NCBI RefSeq assembly: GCF_004348685.1
Contig: NZ_SMKO01000086.1
Coordinates: 1-37,191 of the forward strand
DNA length: 37,191 nucleotides
Direction of reading: 5' to 3'
From: Nonomuraea deserti
Lineage (GTDB): Bacteria > Actinomycetota > Actinomycetes > Streptosporangiales > Streptosporangiaceae
Position numbers and translations under genes: made by a program. This document shows, one piece after another, positions 6,869 through 14,804 of the stretch. The notes beneath the pieces are model-generated. The model worked only from the letters and a program-made list of their open reading frames with translations, made no database searches and was not told the DNA's origin. Every line of letters starts with the position of its first letter. The first letter of the stretch is position 1.

Positions 6869-7774
6869 TCACCGCGCGGGTTTGTGAGCCATGGCGAAAT
6901 ACACCAGCGTCCTGCCGATGGTCTCCTTCCAGGTGGGAGCGAGGTCGGCGCCCGTCTCCCCGCTCAGGACGTCGTACGTGGGGCCGTAGCCGACCGACCC
7001 TCCGGCCATCCGGCTCAGGAAGTACTGCACGTCAGGGTTGGCGCTCACCCTCTTCATCAGGGGCGCGGCGGCGTCGAACACGCCGTAGAAGGCGACCGAC
7101 GCGGCGAACTCCTTCAGCGCCCGCGTCGCGTTCTCCTGGAACGACCCGACGTCCTCGCCCCGCAGCGCCTTGACTCCCGCCATCACCGACACGTCGCCGA
7201 CCGCGAAGATGGCGCTGCCGAGGGAGAACTCCGTCAGCTTGCTCAGGACGATCTTGGCGATGCTGTGCTCCAGCAGCTTCGCCAGCATGCCCGCCTGCGC
7301 CCGGCGCATGAGGAACTGGGTGACCTGGTACGCCGCTCCCGCCTGCCAGGGAAAGGTGGCGATGTAGACGAAGCTGGCGAGGTTGGCCAGGGCGAGCGTC
7401 TCGTACGTGCGCCGCGCCGCGTCGATCACGTCGGCGAACTCCAGGCAGGCCGCGGCGTTCTGCCGGCAGCGGCGGGCGAGTCTGGCGGCATAGCCCGCGC
7501 CCTCGTCCGCCGGATACAGGTCGGCGCTGACGGCGCGCTTGTAGGCGTTCACCCCGTCGCCGCCGTTGTGCCGCCAGACCGCCTCGGCCGCGGGGAACGT
7601 GCGGCGCGGGCTCTGCTCGATGCGGTCGGCGAGCCGGTTCCAGACGACGGCGGCCTGGCGGGCTTTGGCGGGGTCACCTTTCGGATAGTCGACGGCGAGC
7701 ATCTCGAAGACGAAGCCGGCCAGACCGAGGGTCCCGAAACCGAGGATGCCCGCGCGGCCGAAGTTGAACTTCAA
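6869..7774 (-). CDS. CpnT N-terminal-like (WXG100-like domain) protein, no toxin domain
   Basis: 301 residues from a TTG at 7774 whose TTGA overlaps the stop of the YbaB-like gene. The N-terminus (LGLAGFVFEMLAVDYPKGD, about 14-32) resembles the start of the WXG100-like domain at the head of CpnT-type secreted toxins (LxxLIGxNWPxxD). It is followed by long helices with WNRLADRIEQ and NGGDGVNAYKRAV segments. The middle (about 120-230) is helical and fairly hydrophobic. The C-terminus (GYGPTYDVLSGETGADLAPTWKETIGRTLVYF) matches no nuclease, NADase or deaminase I can recognise. The start is uncertain: ATG at the FEM residue is the next choice but would cut the conserved N-terminus. Function as a type VII-exported scaffold is an inference. 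Confidence 0.6.
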   Translation of the reverse strand: MKFNFGRAGILGFGTLGLAGFVFEMLAVDYPKGDPAKARQAAVVWNRLADRIEQSPRRTFPAAEAVWRHNGGDGVNAYKRAVSADLYPADEGAGYAARLARRCRQNAAACLEFADVIDAARRTYETLALANLASFVYIATFPWQAGAAYQVTQFLMRRAQAGMLAKLLEHSIAKIVLSKLTEFSLGSAIFAVGDVSVMAGVKALRGEDVGSFQENATRALKEFAASVAFYGVFDAAAPLMKRVSANPDVQYFLSRMAGGSVGYGPTYDVLSGETGADLAPTWKETIGRTLVYFAMAHKPAR

Positions 7775-8145
7775 CGCCCGCGACCCCCGCGGGGGTCGTC
7801 CGGCACGCTGTCGTCCAGCGGCGTTCCGGCGATGAACGGGGTCACCAGGTCAGCCGCCGCCTGCTCGGCCTCCCGCGCAGCCTCGCCCGCCGCCTCCAGG
7901 ATCGCCTCCGCCAGCGCGGCCGAGCCGAGGCGCATGGCACGCGGGTCGATGGTGAGCCCGGTGAGCCCGCCGGTCTGCGTGGCCTCGGCGACCACGCGTC
8001 CCTGCGCCGCCTCGCCGCGGCCCCTGACCGCGGTCATCTGGTCGTTCAGCCGCTCCAGCGCCGCCACGTCCTCGCGGTAGCCCTGGAGCAGCCTGCCGAG
8101 CTCCTGATCTCCTGCTGCGTCGAGAGGATCCGCCGGTGGTGTCAT
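7771..8145 (-). CDS. YbaB/EbfC-like nucleoid-associated family protein
   Basis: 124 residues from ATG 8145, chosen because AGGAG sits 6 nt upstream. A coiled-coil N-terminal half (LGRLLQGYREDVAALERLNDQ) leads into a beta segment with GRVVAEATQTGGLTGLTIDPRAM and a final helix rich in Ala/Glu. This is the YbaB order, but with the diverged central motif common in actinobacterial paralogues that sit beside WXG100 genes. The stop overlaps the next gene by 4 bp. Its pairing with WXG100-like genes argues for a chaperone-like or secretion-linked role rather than general DNA binding; that is an inference. Confidence 0.65.
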   Translation of the reverse strand: MTPPADPLDAAGDQELGRLLQGYREDVAALERLNDQMTAVRGRGEAAQGRVVAEATQTGGLTGLTIDPRAMRLGSAALAEAILEAAGEAAREAEQAAADLVTPFIAGTPLDDSVPDDPRGGRGR

Positions 8146-8226
8146 CCCCGTCTCCTGGCTCACAACCCTGCCCTGGCACGTCGCTGCTGTCATTGAAGAT
8201 CTTCTACCTTATCCACAAACAAAGCA

Positions 8227-8244
8227 GGACATATAGGGATGTCC
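8227..8244. promoter_or_regulatory. Inverted repeat in the divergent intergenic region
   Basis: GGACAT-ATAGGG-ATGTCC has 6-bp perfect arms. It lies between the YbaB operon (start 8145, leftward) and the amidohydrolase (start 8351, rightward), in the only AT-rich stretch of the gap. It is a plausible operator for either gene. No convincing -35/-10 pair was found for the rightward gene. Confidence 0.35.
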
Positions 8245-8350
8245 CGGACCTATTGCGCCGGCGGCCCGCCGGGCAGCGCCGCGTGGACCCCGGCGCAGAC
8301 GGCGCTTCGCCTATCCTGGTCGCCTACGCTGACCTTGGGAGACATCGCCG

Positions 8351-9505
8351 ATGTCCATGGAGCTCGACCTCGTGCCCAGCGGCCTCGCGCGGGTCATCGA
8401 CGAGCTGCCGCTGGTCGACCACCACGTCCACGGCGCCACCACCCGAGACCTGCCGCGCAGGGCGTTCGAGGAGATGATCGGCGAGTCCGACCGGCCGGTG
8501 CCCGAGTGGATGACCCGCTTCGACTCCCAGCTCGGCCACGCGATCCTGCGCCACTGCGCGCCCGTGCTCGGCCTCGGCCCGCACTGCGCGCCGGAGGAAT
8601 ACCTGGCCAGGCGGGCCAGGCTCGGCACCGGCGAGGTCAACCGGCTGCTGCTGACGGCCTGCGGCGTCGGGCACTTCCTCGTCGAGACCGGCTACCGCGG
8701 CGACGAGCTCCTCGGACCGGCCGGCATGGCCGAGGCCAGCGGCTCACCCGCCGACGAGGTGGTGCGGCTGGAGACCGTGGCCGAGCAGGTGGCCGCCGCC
8801 GGATGCGAGGCGGGCGCGTTCGCCGGCCGGTTCGCGGAGACCCTGTGGGAGCGCACCCGCACGGCGCGCGGGCTCAAGACCGTCGTCGCCTACCGGCACG
8901 GCCTCGACTTCGACCCCGAGCCGCCCTCGGCGGCGGAGGTCGCCGAGGCCGCCGGGCGCTGGCTGGCCGGAGGAGGCGGGCGGCTGGACGATCCCGTGCT
9001 GCTGCGGCACCTGATCTGGGCCGGGCTCGACCGGGGGCTTCCCCTGCAGTTCCACATCGGCTACGGCGACCCCGACATCGACCTGCGCCGCTCCGACCCG
9101 CTGCTGCTGCGCGGCCTCATCGAGCGGGCCGAGCCCACCGGGGTGCCGCTGATGTTGCTGCACTGCTACCCCTACCACCGGCACGCGGGGCTGCTGGCGG
9201 AGGCGTACCCGAACGTCTTCTTCGACGTGGGGCTCGGCGTCAACCACACGGGGGCGCGGAGCGCGGCGCTCGTGGCCGAGAGCCTCGAGGTGGCGCCTTT
9301 CGCGAAGGTGCTCTTCTCCTCCGACGCCTGGGGACCGGCCGAGCTGCACTTCCTGGGAGCCCTGCTGTGGCGGCGGGCGATGGCGCGCGTGCTGGGTGAC
9401 TTCGTGGCCGAGGGGGAGTGGTCGGTCGCCCAGGCGGCGCGGGTGGCCTCGATGACCGGCGTGGAGAACGCCCGCCGCGTCTACGACCTGGGCCCCGGCG
9501 GGTGA
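8351..9505 (+). CDS. Amidohydrolase-superfamily TIM-barrel hydrolase
   Basis: 384 residues. The metal motif HxH is in DHHVHG (23-28), as in amidohydrolase family 2 (PF04909-like). Later LPLQFHIGYGD, MLLHCYPYHRHAG and FSSDAWGPAELH supply the usual barrel histidines and the C-terminal Asp. The pattern resembles the amidohydrolase domain found alone or fused to glutamine synthetase-like proteins (FluG type); the substrate is unknown. ATG 8351 has GGGAGA 8 nt upstream, and a second ATG lies two codons later. It is followed 64 bp on by the beta-galactosidase, which appears to have its own promoter. Confidence 0.75.
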   Translation: MSMELDLVPSGLARVIDELPLVDHHVHGATTRDLPRRAFEEMIGESDRPVPEWMTRFDSQLGHAILRHCAPVLGLGPHCAPEEYLARRARLGTGEVNRLLLTACGVGHFLVETGYRGDELLGPAGMAEASGSPADEVVRLETVAEQVAAAGCEAGAFAGRFAETLWERTRTARGLKTVVAYRHGLDFDPEPPSAAEVAEAAGRWLAGGGGRLDDPVLLRHLIWAGLDRGLPLQFHIGYGDPDIDLRRSDPLLLRGLIERAEPTGVPLMLLHCYPYHRHAGLLAEAYPNVFFDVGLGVNHTGARSAALVAESLEVAPFAKVLFSSDAWGPAELHFLGALLWRRAMARVLGDFVAEGEWSVAQAARVASMTGVENARRVYDLGPGG

Positions 9506-9532
9506 ACGGAGCACCGGACAGAGAACGCGACC

Positions 9533-9561
9533 ATGACGAAACCGCCGCGAAGCCTTAGGCT
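9533..9561 (+). promoter_or_regulatory. Leaderless-type promoter of the beta-galactosidase gene
   Basis: ATGACG (9533-9538, -35-like) and TAGGCT (9556-9561, -10) are spaced 17 bp. The -10 ends 8 nt before the ATG at 9570, and no ribosome-binding site is visible, so transcription probably begins at the start codon. Confidence 0.5.
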
Positions 9562-9569
9562 CGGCGGCG

Positions 9570-12338
9570 ATGGACCTCGAAAGCTTCCGCCCCGGTTCCG
9601 GCCTGCTCGAACCCCGCGCGGCCCTCCGTTCCGACGCTCCCGCCGTCGACCTCAACGGCACGTGGCGCTTTCGCCTCTCGCCCGCGGCCGACGTCCCCGA
9701 CGACTTCGCCAGGCCCGGCTACGACGACGCCGGCTGGCACGACCTGCCCGTCCCCGCCCACTGGCCGCTGCACGGCCACGGCGCCCCCGCCTACACCAAC
9801 GTCTCCTACCCGTTCCCCGTCGACCCGCCCCGGGTGCCCGGCGAGAACCCCACAGGCGACTACCGCCGCGCGTTCGACCTGCCCGAGGGGTGGACGGGCG
9901 GCCGGCTGCGGTTCGAGGGCGCCGAGTCCTTCGCCAGGGTCTGGCTCAACGGCCACGAGCTGGGCTTCTGGACGGGAAGCAGGGTGCCGGCCGAGTTCGA
10001 CGCCGGCCCGTGGCTCAAGCCGGGACGCAACGTGCTCGCCGTGCGCGTGCACCAGTGGTCGGCCGCCAGCTACCTGGAAGACCAGGACATGTGGTGGCTG
10101 CCGGGCATCTTCCGCGACGTCACGCTCACCCGCTCCACCGCCGACGCCTTCGTGCACGCCTCCTACGCGGACGGGCGTGGCACGCTCAGCTTCGACGGCG
10201 AGGGCACCTTGAGCGTGCCCGAGCTCGGCGTCGCCGGGCTGGAGCCGGGCACCGAGATCACGGTCGAGGCGGAGCCGTGGACGGCCGAGACACCCCGCCT
10301 GTACGACGCCGTGCTGACCTGCCCCGGCGAGTCCGTACACCTGCGCGTCGGCTTCCGCACGATCTCCATCGCGGACGGCGTGCTCCTCGCCAACGGCAGC
10401 CCGCTGCTGCTCAAGGGCGTCAACCGGCACGAGTTCCACCCCCGGCACGGCCGAGCGGTCACGTACGACACGATGCGCGAGGACGTGCTGCTGATGAAGC
10501 GGCACAACGTCAACGCCGTCAGGACCAGCCACTACCCGCCGCACCCCGCCTTCCTCGACCTGTGCGACGAGCTGGGCCTGTGGGTGATCGACGAGTGCGA
10601 CCTCGAGACCCACGGCTTCGGCCAGGTCGGCTGGCACGGCAACCCCACCGACGACCCCCGCTACGCCGACGCGCTGCTCGACCGCATGCGCCGCATGGTC
10701 GAACGCGACAAGAACCACCCCAGCGTCATCATGTGGTCGCTCGGCAACGAGGCGGGGGTCGGCCGCAACCTGGCCGTCATGGCCGACTGGACCCGCGAGC
10801 GCGACCCGTCCCGCCCGCTCCACTACGAGGGCGACCGGTCCTGCGCGCACACCGACGTCTACTCGCGCATGTACGCCTCCCACGCCGAGGTCGAGGCCAT
10901 CGGCCGCTACGAGGAGGAGGCGCTCGACGACCCCGGCCAGGACGCGCGGCGGCGGGCGATGCCGTTCCTGCAGTGCGAGTACGCCCACGCCATGGGCAAC
11001 GGGCCCGGCGGGCTGGCCGAGTACCAGGAGCTGTTCGAGCGTTACCCGCGGCTGGCCGGCGGGTTCGTCTGGGAGTGGATCGACCACGGGCTCGAACACC
11101 CCGACCACGAGTACGCCTACGGCGGCGACTACGGCGAGCCCGTCCACGACTCCAACTTCGTGATCGACGGGCTCCTGTTCCCCGACCGCACACCGTCCCC
11201 CGGGCTGCTCGACCTGAAGAAGGTGTTCGAGCCGGTCAGGTTCGAGTTCGGCGACGGGGTCGTGCGGGTCGTCAACGGACACGGCTTCCGCGACCTGTCC
11301 CACCTGGAGTTCGTCGCCTCGGTGGAGGTGGAGGGCGAGACCGTCGCCGAGCACCGCCTCGACGTGCCCGCCGCCGGGGGCGAGTGCAAGGTGCCCGACG
11401 TGAGCGGCCCCGACGGCGAGCGGTGGCTGACCGTGCGCGCCGTGCTCGCCCGCGACGAGCCGTGGGCGGACGCCGGCCACGAGGTGGCGTGGGGGCAGGC
11501 GCTGCTGGTCCGGCACCCCGCCCGCTTCGAGCGGTCGCCGGCCGCGTTCGTGACCGGCGGCACGGAGATCACCGCCGGCGACTCCGCGTTCGACGCCGCC
11601 TCAGGCCGGCTCGTCCGGCTCTTCGGGATCGACGTCGAAGGCCCGCGGCTCGACCTGTGGCGGCCGCCCACCGACAACGACAGGTACGGCGGGCTCGAAG
11701 GCGCCTGGCGCGGGCTCGGCCTGCACCGGCTCACCCACCGGGTCGACGCGGTCGAACAGGGCGACGAGCTGACCGTCCGCACCCGGGTCGCGCCCGCGGC
11801 CACCGACCACGGGATCTGGGCGACGTACCGGTGGACCTTCGACGGCGGGCTCCGGCTGCTCCTGGACATCGAGCCCACCGGCGACTGGCGCGACCCGATC
11901 CCGCGGCTCGGCGTCACCATGTCGCTGCCCCGTACCTTCGACCGGGTCACGTGGTTCGGGATGGGGCCCGGCGAGGCGTACCCGGACACCGGGCTGGCCG
12001 CCCGCATGGGCCGCTGGTCGGCCACGATCGACGAGCTCCAGACGCCGTACGTCCACCCGCAGGAGAACGGCCACCGCGCCGAGGTGCGGTGGGCCGACCT
12101 CGGCGGGTGCAGGGTCACGGGGGATCCCGTGTTCGGGATGACCGCGCGGCCGTGGAGCAACGACGTGCTGACCCGCGCCCGCCACCGGCCCGACCTGGTG
12201 GCGGGCGACCGCGTGTACCTCCACCTGGACCTCGCGCACCAGGGCATCGGCACCGCCACCTGCGGCCCCGGGGTGCTGCCCGGTTACGAGCTGCGGGCCC
12301 GCCGGTCGACGCTGAGGATCCGCTTCGACCGGACATGA
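9570..12338 (+). CDS. lacZ: Beta-galactosidase, glycoside hydrolase family 2
   Basis: 922 residues, slightly shorter than E. coli LacZ (1023). The order is sugar-binding jelly roll (DLNGTWRFRLSP near 28; GAPAYTNVSYPFP), immunoglobulin-like domain, TIM barrel (KGVNRHEFHPRHGR, AVRTSHYPPHPAFLDLCDELGLWVIDECDLETHG) and C-terminal small-chain domain (LDLWRPPTDNDR). The acid/base Glu394 is in WSLGNEAG and the nucleophile Glu470 in QCEYAHAMGN; their 76-residue spacing equals that of LacZ Glu461/Glu537. There is no signal peptide, so it acts in the cytoplasm on imported galactosides. No sugar transporter or LacI regulator lies beside it. Confidence 0.93.
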   Translation: MDLESFRPGSGLLEPRAALRSDAPAVDLNGTWRFRLSPAADVPDDFARPGYDDAGWHDLPVPAHWPLHGHGAPAYTNVSYPFPVDPPRVPGENPTGDYRRAFDLPEGWTGGRLRFEGAESFARVWLNGHELGFWTGSRVPAEFDAGPWLKPGRNVLAVRVHQWSAASYLEDQDMWWLPGIFRDVTLTRSTADAFVHASYADGRGTLSFDGEGTLSVPELGVAGLEPGTEITVEAEPWTAETPRLYDAVLTCPGESVHLRVGFRTISIADGVLLANGSPLLLKGVNRHEFHPRHGRAVTYDTMREDVLLMKRHNVNAVRTSHYPPHPAFLDLCDELGLWVIDECDLETHGFGQVGWHGNPTDDPRYADALLDRMRRMVERDKNHPSVIMWSLGNEAGVGRNLAVMADWTRERDPSRPLHYEGDRSCAHTDVYSRMYASHAEVEAIGRYEEEALDDPGQDARRRAMPFLQCEYAHAMGNGPGGLAEYQELFERYPRLAGGFVWEWIDHGLEHPDHEYAYGGDYGEPVHDSNFVIDGLLFPDRTPSPGLLDLKKVFEPVRFEFGDGVVRVVNGHGFRDLSHLEFVASVEVEGETVAEHRLDVPAAGGECKVPDVSGPDGERWLTVRAVLARDEPWADAGHEVAWGQALLVRHPARFERSPAAFVTGGTEITAGDSAFDAASGRLVRLFGIDVEGPRLDLWRPPTDNDRYGGLEGAWRGLGLHRLTHRVDAVEQGDELTVRTRVAPAATDHGIWATYRWTFDGGLRLLLDIEPTGDWRDPIPRLGVTMSLPRTFDRVTWFGMGPGEAYPDTGLAARMGRWSATIDELQTPYVHPQENGHRAEVRWADLGGCRVTGDPVFGMTARPWSNDVLTRARHRPDLVAGDRVYLHLDLAHQGIGTATCGPGVLPGYELRARRSTLRIRFDRT

Positions 12339-12345
12339 CCCGGCA

Positions 12346-12376
12346 GGCCGGGCCCCGCGTGCCGCGGGACCCGGCC
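12346..12376. terminator. Strong hairpin between convergent lacZ and tuf3
   Basis: GGCCGGG-C-CCCGCG-TGC-CGCGGG-A-CCCGGCC forms a 13-bp GC stem with one mismatch and a 3-nt loop, starting 8 bp after the lacZ stop. There is no T-run, as is usual for actinobacterial intrinsic terminators. It can act in both directions. Confidence 0.6.
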
Positions 12377-12380
12377 CACG

Positions 12381-12399
12381 CCCGGCCGAGGCGGCCGGG
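12381..12399. terminator. Second hairpin between lacZ and tuf3
   Basis: CCCGGCC-GAGGC-GGCCGGG gives 7-bp perfect arms and a 5-nt loop, right after the larger hairpin and 24 bp from the tuf3 stop. It is probably the tuf3-side terminator. Confidence 0.5.
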
Positions 12400-12422
12400 C
12401 TGACCGGGCCGGGGCGGGATCG

Positions 12423-13589
12423 TCAGGCGGGCACGGTGAGGATCGTGCCCGCGCCGACCGTCAGCCCGCCCTCGCGGATCGCGAAGCCGAGCCCGGGCTC
12501 CAGCGCGACCGCCTTGCCCAGCTCCACCGCCACCTCGACCGTGTCGCCCGGCTGCGCCGGCTCGGGCAGGGTCAGCTCGCCGGGCACGTCGGTCGTGCGC
12601 ACGTAGAACTGCGGCCGGTACCCGGACACGACGGGCCTGCGCCGCCCGCCCTCCTCGGCGGTCAGCAGGTAGACGCGGGCGGTGAACGACGAGCGGGCCC
12701 GCCCGCTGCCCGGCTCGGCCAGCACCATCCCCCGCCGCACTTGCTCGCGGCGCACTCCGCGCAGCAGCACGGCGGCGTTGTCGCCGGCCTCGCCCCGCTC
12801 CATCGTCTTGCCGAACGTCTCCACGCCCGTCACGACGGCGCCGAACCCGTCGCCGAACCCGACGACGTCCACCGTGTCGCCGACGCGCACCGCGCCACGC
12901 TCGATGGCGCCGGTGACGACCGTGCCGCGGCCGGTGACCGTCAGCACGTTCTCCACCGGCATGAGGAAGGGCGCGTCGACGTACCGCACCGGCACGGGGA
13001 TGTGCTCGTCCACCGCCGTGAGCAGCGCGTCGACCGACGCCGTCCAGACCGGGTCGCCCTCCAGCGCCCGCAGCCCGGACACCCGCACCATCGGGACGCC
13101 GTGGTAGCCCTGCCCGCTCAGCAGGTCCTGCAGCTCCAGCTCCACCAGGTCGAGCAGCTCCGGGTCGGCGCCGTCGGCCTTGTTGACGGCCACCACCAGG
13201 TGCTCGACGCCGACCCGCCTGGCGAGCAGGACGTGCTCCCTGGTCTGCGGCATGATCCCGTCGTGCGCGGACACGACGAGGATCGCGCCGTCGAGCTGCG
13301 CCGCCCCCGTGATCATGTTCTTCACGTAGTCGGCGTGCCCCGGCATGTCCACGTGCGCGTAGTGCCTGGTGGCGGTCTCGTACTCGACGTGCGAGATGTT
13401 GATCGTGATCCCCCTGGAGGCCTCCTCCGGGGTCCTGTCGATCCGCTCGAACGGCGTGAACGTGGCCTGCCCCCGCGCCGCGAGCACCTTGGTGATCGCG
13501 GCGGTCAGCGTGGTCTTGCCGTGGTCGACGTGGCCCATCGTGCCGATGTTGAGGTGCGGCTTGTTGCGCACGTAGGCCTGCTTGGCCAT
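12423..13589 (-). CDS. tuf3: Elongation factor Tu, divergent Tuf3-type paralogue
   Basis: 388 residues against about 397 for housekeeping EF-Tu. All GTPase motifs are present: GHVDHGKT (19-26), RGIT (59-62), DMPGH (81-85, canonical DCPGH) and NKAD (136-139); domains 2 and 3 are complete through FAIREGG. Three positions tied to elfamycin-class resistance differ from sensitive EF-Tu: Gln124 is Arg (residue 125 here), Tyr160 aligns with Gln160 and Gly275 with Ala273. Streptomyces EF-Tu3, the closest match I recall, is reported resistant to several EF-Tu inhibitors. The gene stands alone, not in an rpsL-rpsG-fusA operon. ATG 13589 has AGGAG 8 nt upstream. It is likely an accessory EF-Tu used under stress or antibiotic challenge. 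Confidence 0.9.
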   Translation of the reverse strand: MAKQAYVRNKPHLNIGTMGHVDHGKTTLTAAITKVLAARGQATFTPFERIDRTPEEASRGITINISHVEYETATRHYAHVDMPGHADYVKNMITGAAQLDGAILVVSAHDGIMPQTREHVLLARRVGVEHLVVAVNKADGADPELLDLVELELQDLLSGQGYHGVPMVRVSGLRALEGDPVWTASVDALLTAVDEHIPVPVRYVDAPFLMPVENVLTVTGRGTVVTGAIERGAVRVGDTVDVVGFGDGFGAVVTGVETFGKTMERGEAGDNAAVLLRGVRREQVRRGMVLAEPGSGRARSSFTARVYLLTAEEGGRRRPVVSGYRPQFYVRTTDVPGELTLPEPAQPGDTVEVAVELGKAVALEPGLGFAIREGGLTVGAGTILTVPA

Positions 13590-13768
13590 GATTCCCTCTC
13601 CTGAGACTCCCGAGCTTCGTGACCCGTCAGGGCCGGTCGACCTCCCCCCGCCGGGTCACTTCATGACGAACGGGAAGAGGTCAGCGCTCCAGGCCGTCGC
13701 AGGCACGCTCGAACGCGCCCGCCGGCAGGGCGGGCGTCGCCAGGTGAGCGCGCGGGAACATGAGGAAC

Positions 13769-13797
13769 ATCGTGCGACGATCAGCACGGGGACGCAA
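13769..13797 (-). promoter_or_regulatory. tuf3: Possible tuf3 promoter
   Basis: On the minus strand TTGCGT (13797-13792) and CACGAT (13774-13769) are 17 bp apart, each matching consensus at three of six positions. This would give a leader of about 170 nt. The support is weak. Confidence 0.28.
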
Positions 13798-13813
13798 CAG
13801 ATTATTCCCGTGC
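13784..13813. terminator. Possible hairpin downstream of the phosphotransferase gene
   Basis: GCACGGG and CCCGTGC (7-bp arms, 16-nt loop) lie 20 bp past the phosphotransferase stop on the minus strand. It may end that transcript; it also overlaps the candidate tuf3 -35 region. Confidence 0.28.
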
Positions 13814-13832
13814 GCCCTTCGCGAGGCCCTCC

Positions 13833-14624
13833 TCAGCGGGGTCTGAGCCGGCGGGCCAGGTCGAGCCAGAGGGTGACGTCGGAGGCGGAGTGGTGCCGGA
13901 TGGCCCAGTCCACCAGGCGCAGGCTCATGTGCGCCCAGCAGACCGGCGCCACCTCGTCAGGGACGTCCGCCAGCAGGCGCGGCGCGCGGCAGGCCAGGTC
14001 GAAACGGAGCGTGACCAGGTCGAAATCGGCGTCGCCGCGCACGGCGCCGTCCCAGTCGATCACGCCGGTGACCGTCCCCGCCGCGTCCACCAGCACGTTC
14101 TCGGGATGGAAGTCGGTGTGCACCAGGTCGTCGCCCTCGAGGGTGTCGGGGAACGCCTGGCCGATCTCCTCCACCTCGTCGAGCAGCCGCCGCGTCCGGC
14201 CGTCGTAGTCGCGCAGCGGCCCGTGCATGCAGAACCCGGGACCGTCCGCCCGCAGGTGCAACCGGAGCCCCGGCAGGTCGGGGCGGCCCGCGAGCACGCC
14301 ACGGCACCGCCTGTTGATCTCGATCATGGAGCGGACGGTCTGCGCCGTGGGCGCGTGCGCGGGCGCGCCGGGCAGCAGCTCCTGGACGACGACCGGCGGA
14401 TGGACCAGCTCGTACGCGGGCGCCGGAACGCCCGCCGCCCGCGCCACCTCCAGGAGTTCGCTCACGTCGGGACCGCGGGTGAGCACCGACCGGCGGCCGT
14501 CCGGCCGGCGCACGTACGCCGCGCCGACCTGGCCACCGGGACAAGGGCCCTCGTAGGTGAGCGGGACGGGCAGCCGGTCCAGGTATTCGGTGACGTCGAG
14601 CCGGGGCACAGGGGAGAACGTCAT
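13833..14624 (-). CDS. Aminoglycoside phosphotransferase (APH)-family kinase-like protein
   Basis: 263 residues from ATG 14624, preferred because GAGGA lies 6 nt upstream; an in-frame GTG at 14636 overlaps that ribosome site. The catalytic loop is HTDFHPENVLVD and the metal-binding motif VIDWDGAVRGDADFDL, both intact. The N-lobe is short (YEGPCPGGQVGAAYVRR, then VVVQELLPG). Family members phosphorylate antibiotics, sugars, choline or homoserine; nothing here fixes the substrate. It transcribes away from the S9 peptidase gene. Confidence 0.75.
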   Translation of the reverse strand: MTFSPVPRLDVTEYLDRLPVPLTYEGPCPGGQVGAAYVRRPDGRRSVLTRGPDVSELLEVARAAGVPAPAYELVHPPVVVQELLPGAPAHAPTAQTVRSMIEINRRCRGVLAGRPDLPGLRLHLRADGPGFCMHGPLRDYDGRTRRLLDEVEEIGQAFPDTLEGDDLVHTDFHPENVLVDAAGTVTGVIDWDGAVRGDADFDLVTLRFDLACRAPRLLADVPDEVAPVCWAHMSLRLVDWAIRHHSASDVTLWLDLARRLRPR

Positions 14625-14804
14625 GGGGTTCCTCACGTAGACCAGGGGTCAGTATGCCGGGCGAGTCCGCCGGCACGGCCGCCGCGGACCGCCACCGGGA
14701 TGCCCCGGGCGGGCGGCCTCGGCTTGGACCCGGGCACAACGGAACCCCCGCCGTTCGTCGGATAGCCCGAAGAAGGGGGAATGGTGCTGCTCTACGGTTC
14801 GGAT

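Noticed and set aside
8239..9399. Plus-strand frame starting in the divergent promoter region
   Set aside because: An Arg-rich shadow of the amidohydrolase gene, whose own frame has metal motifs and a ribosome site.
9555..11516. 653-codon minus-strand frame inside lacZ
   Set aside because: A shadow frame rich in Val, His and Gly with no domain, opposite an intact GH2 enzyme.
12423..13589. Housekeeping tuf
   Set aside because: Solitary position, DMPGH instead of DCPGH, deletions and many substitutions point to a Tuf3-type paralogue.
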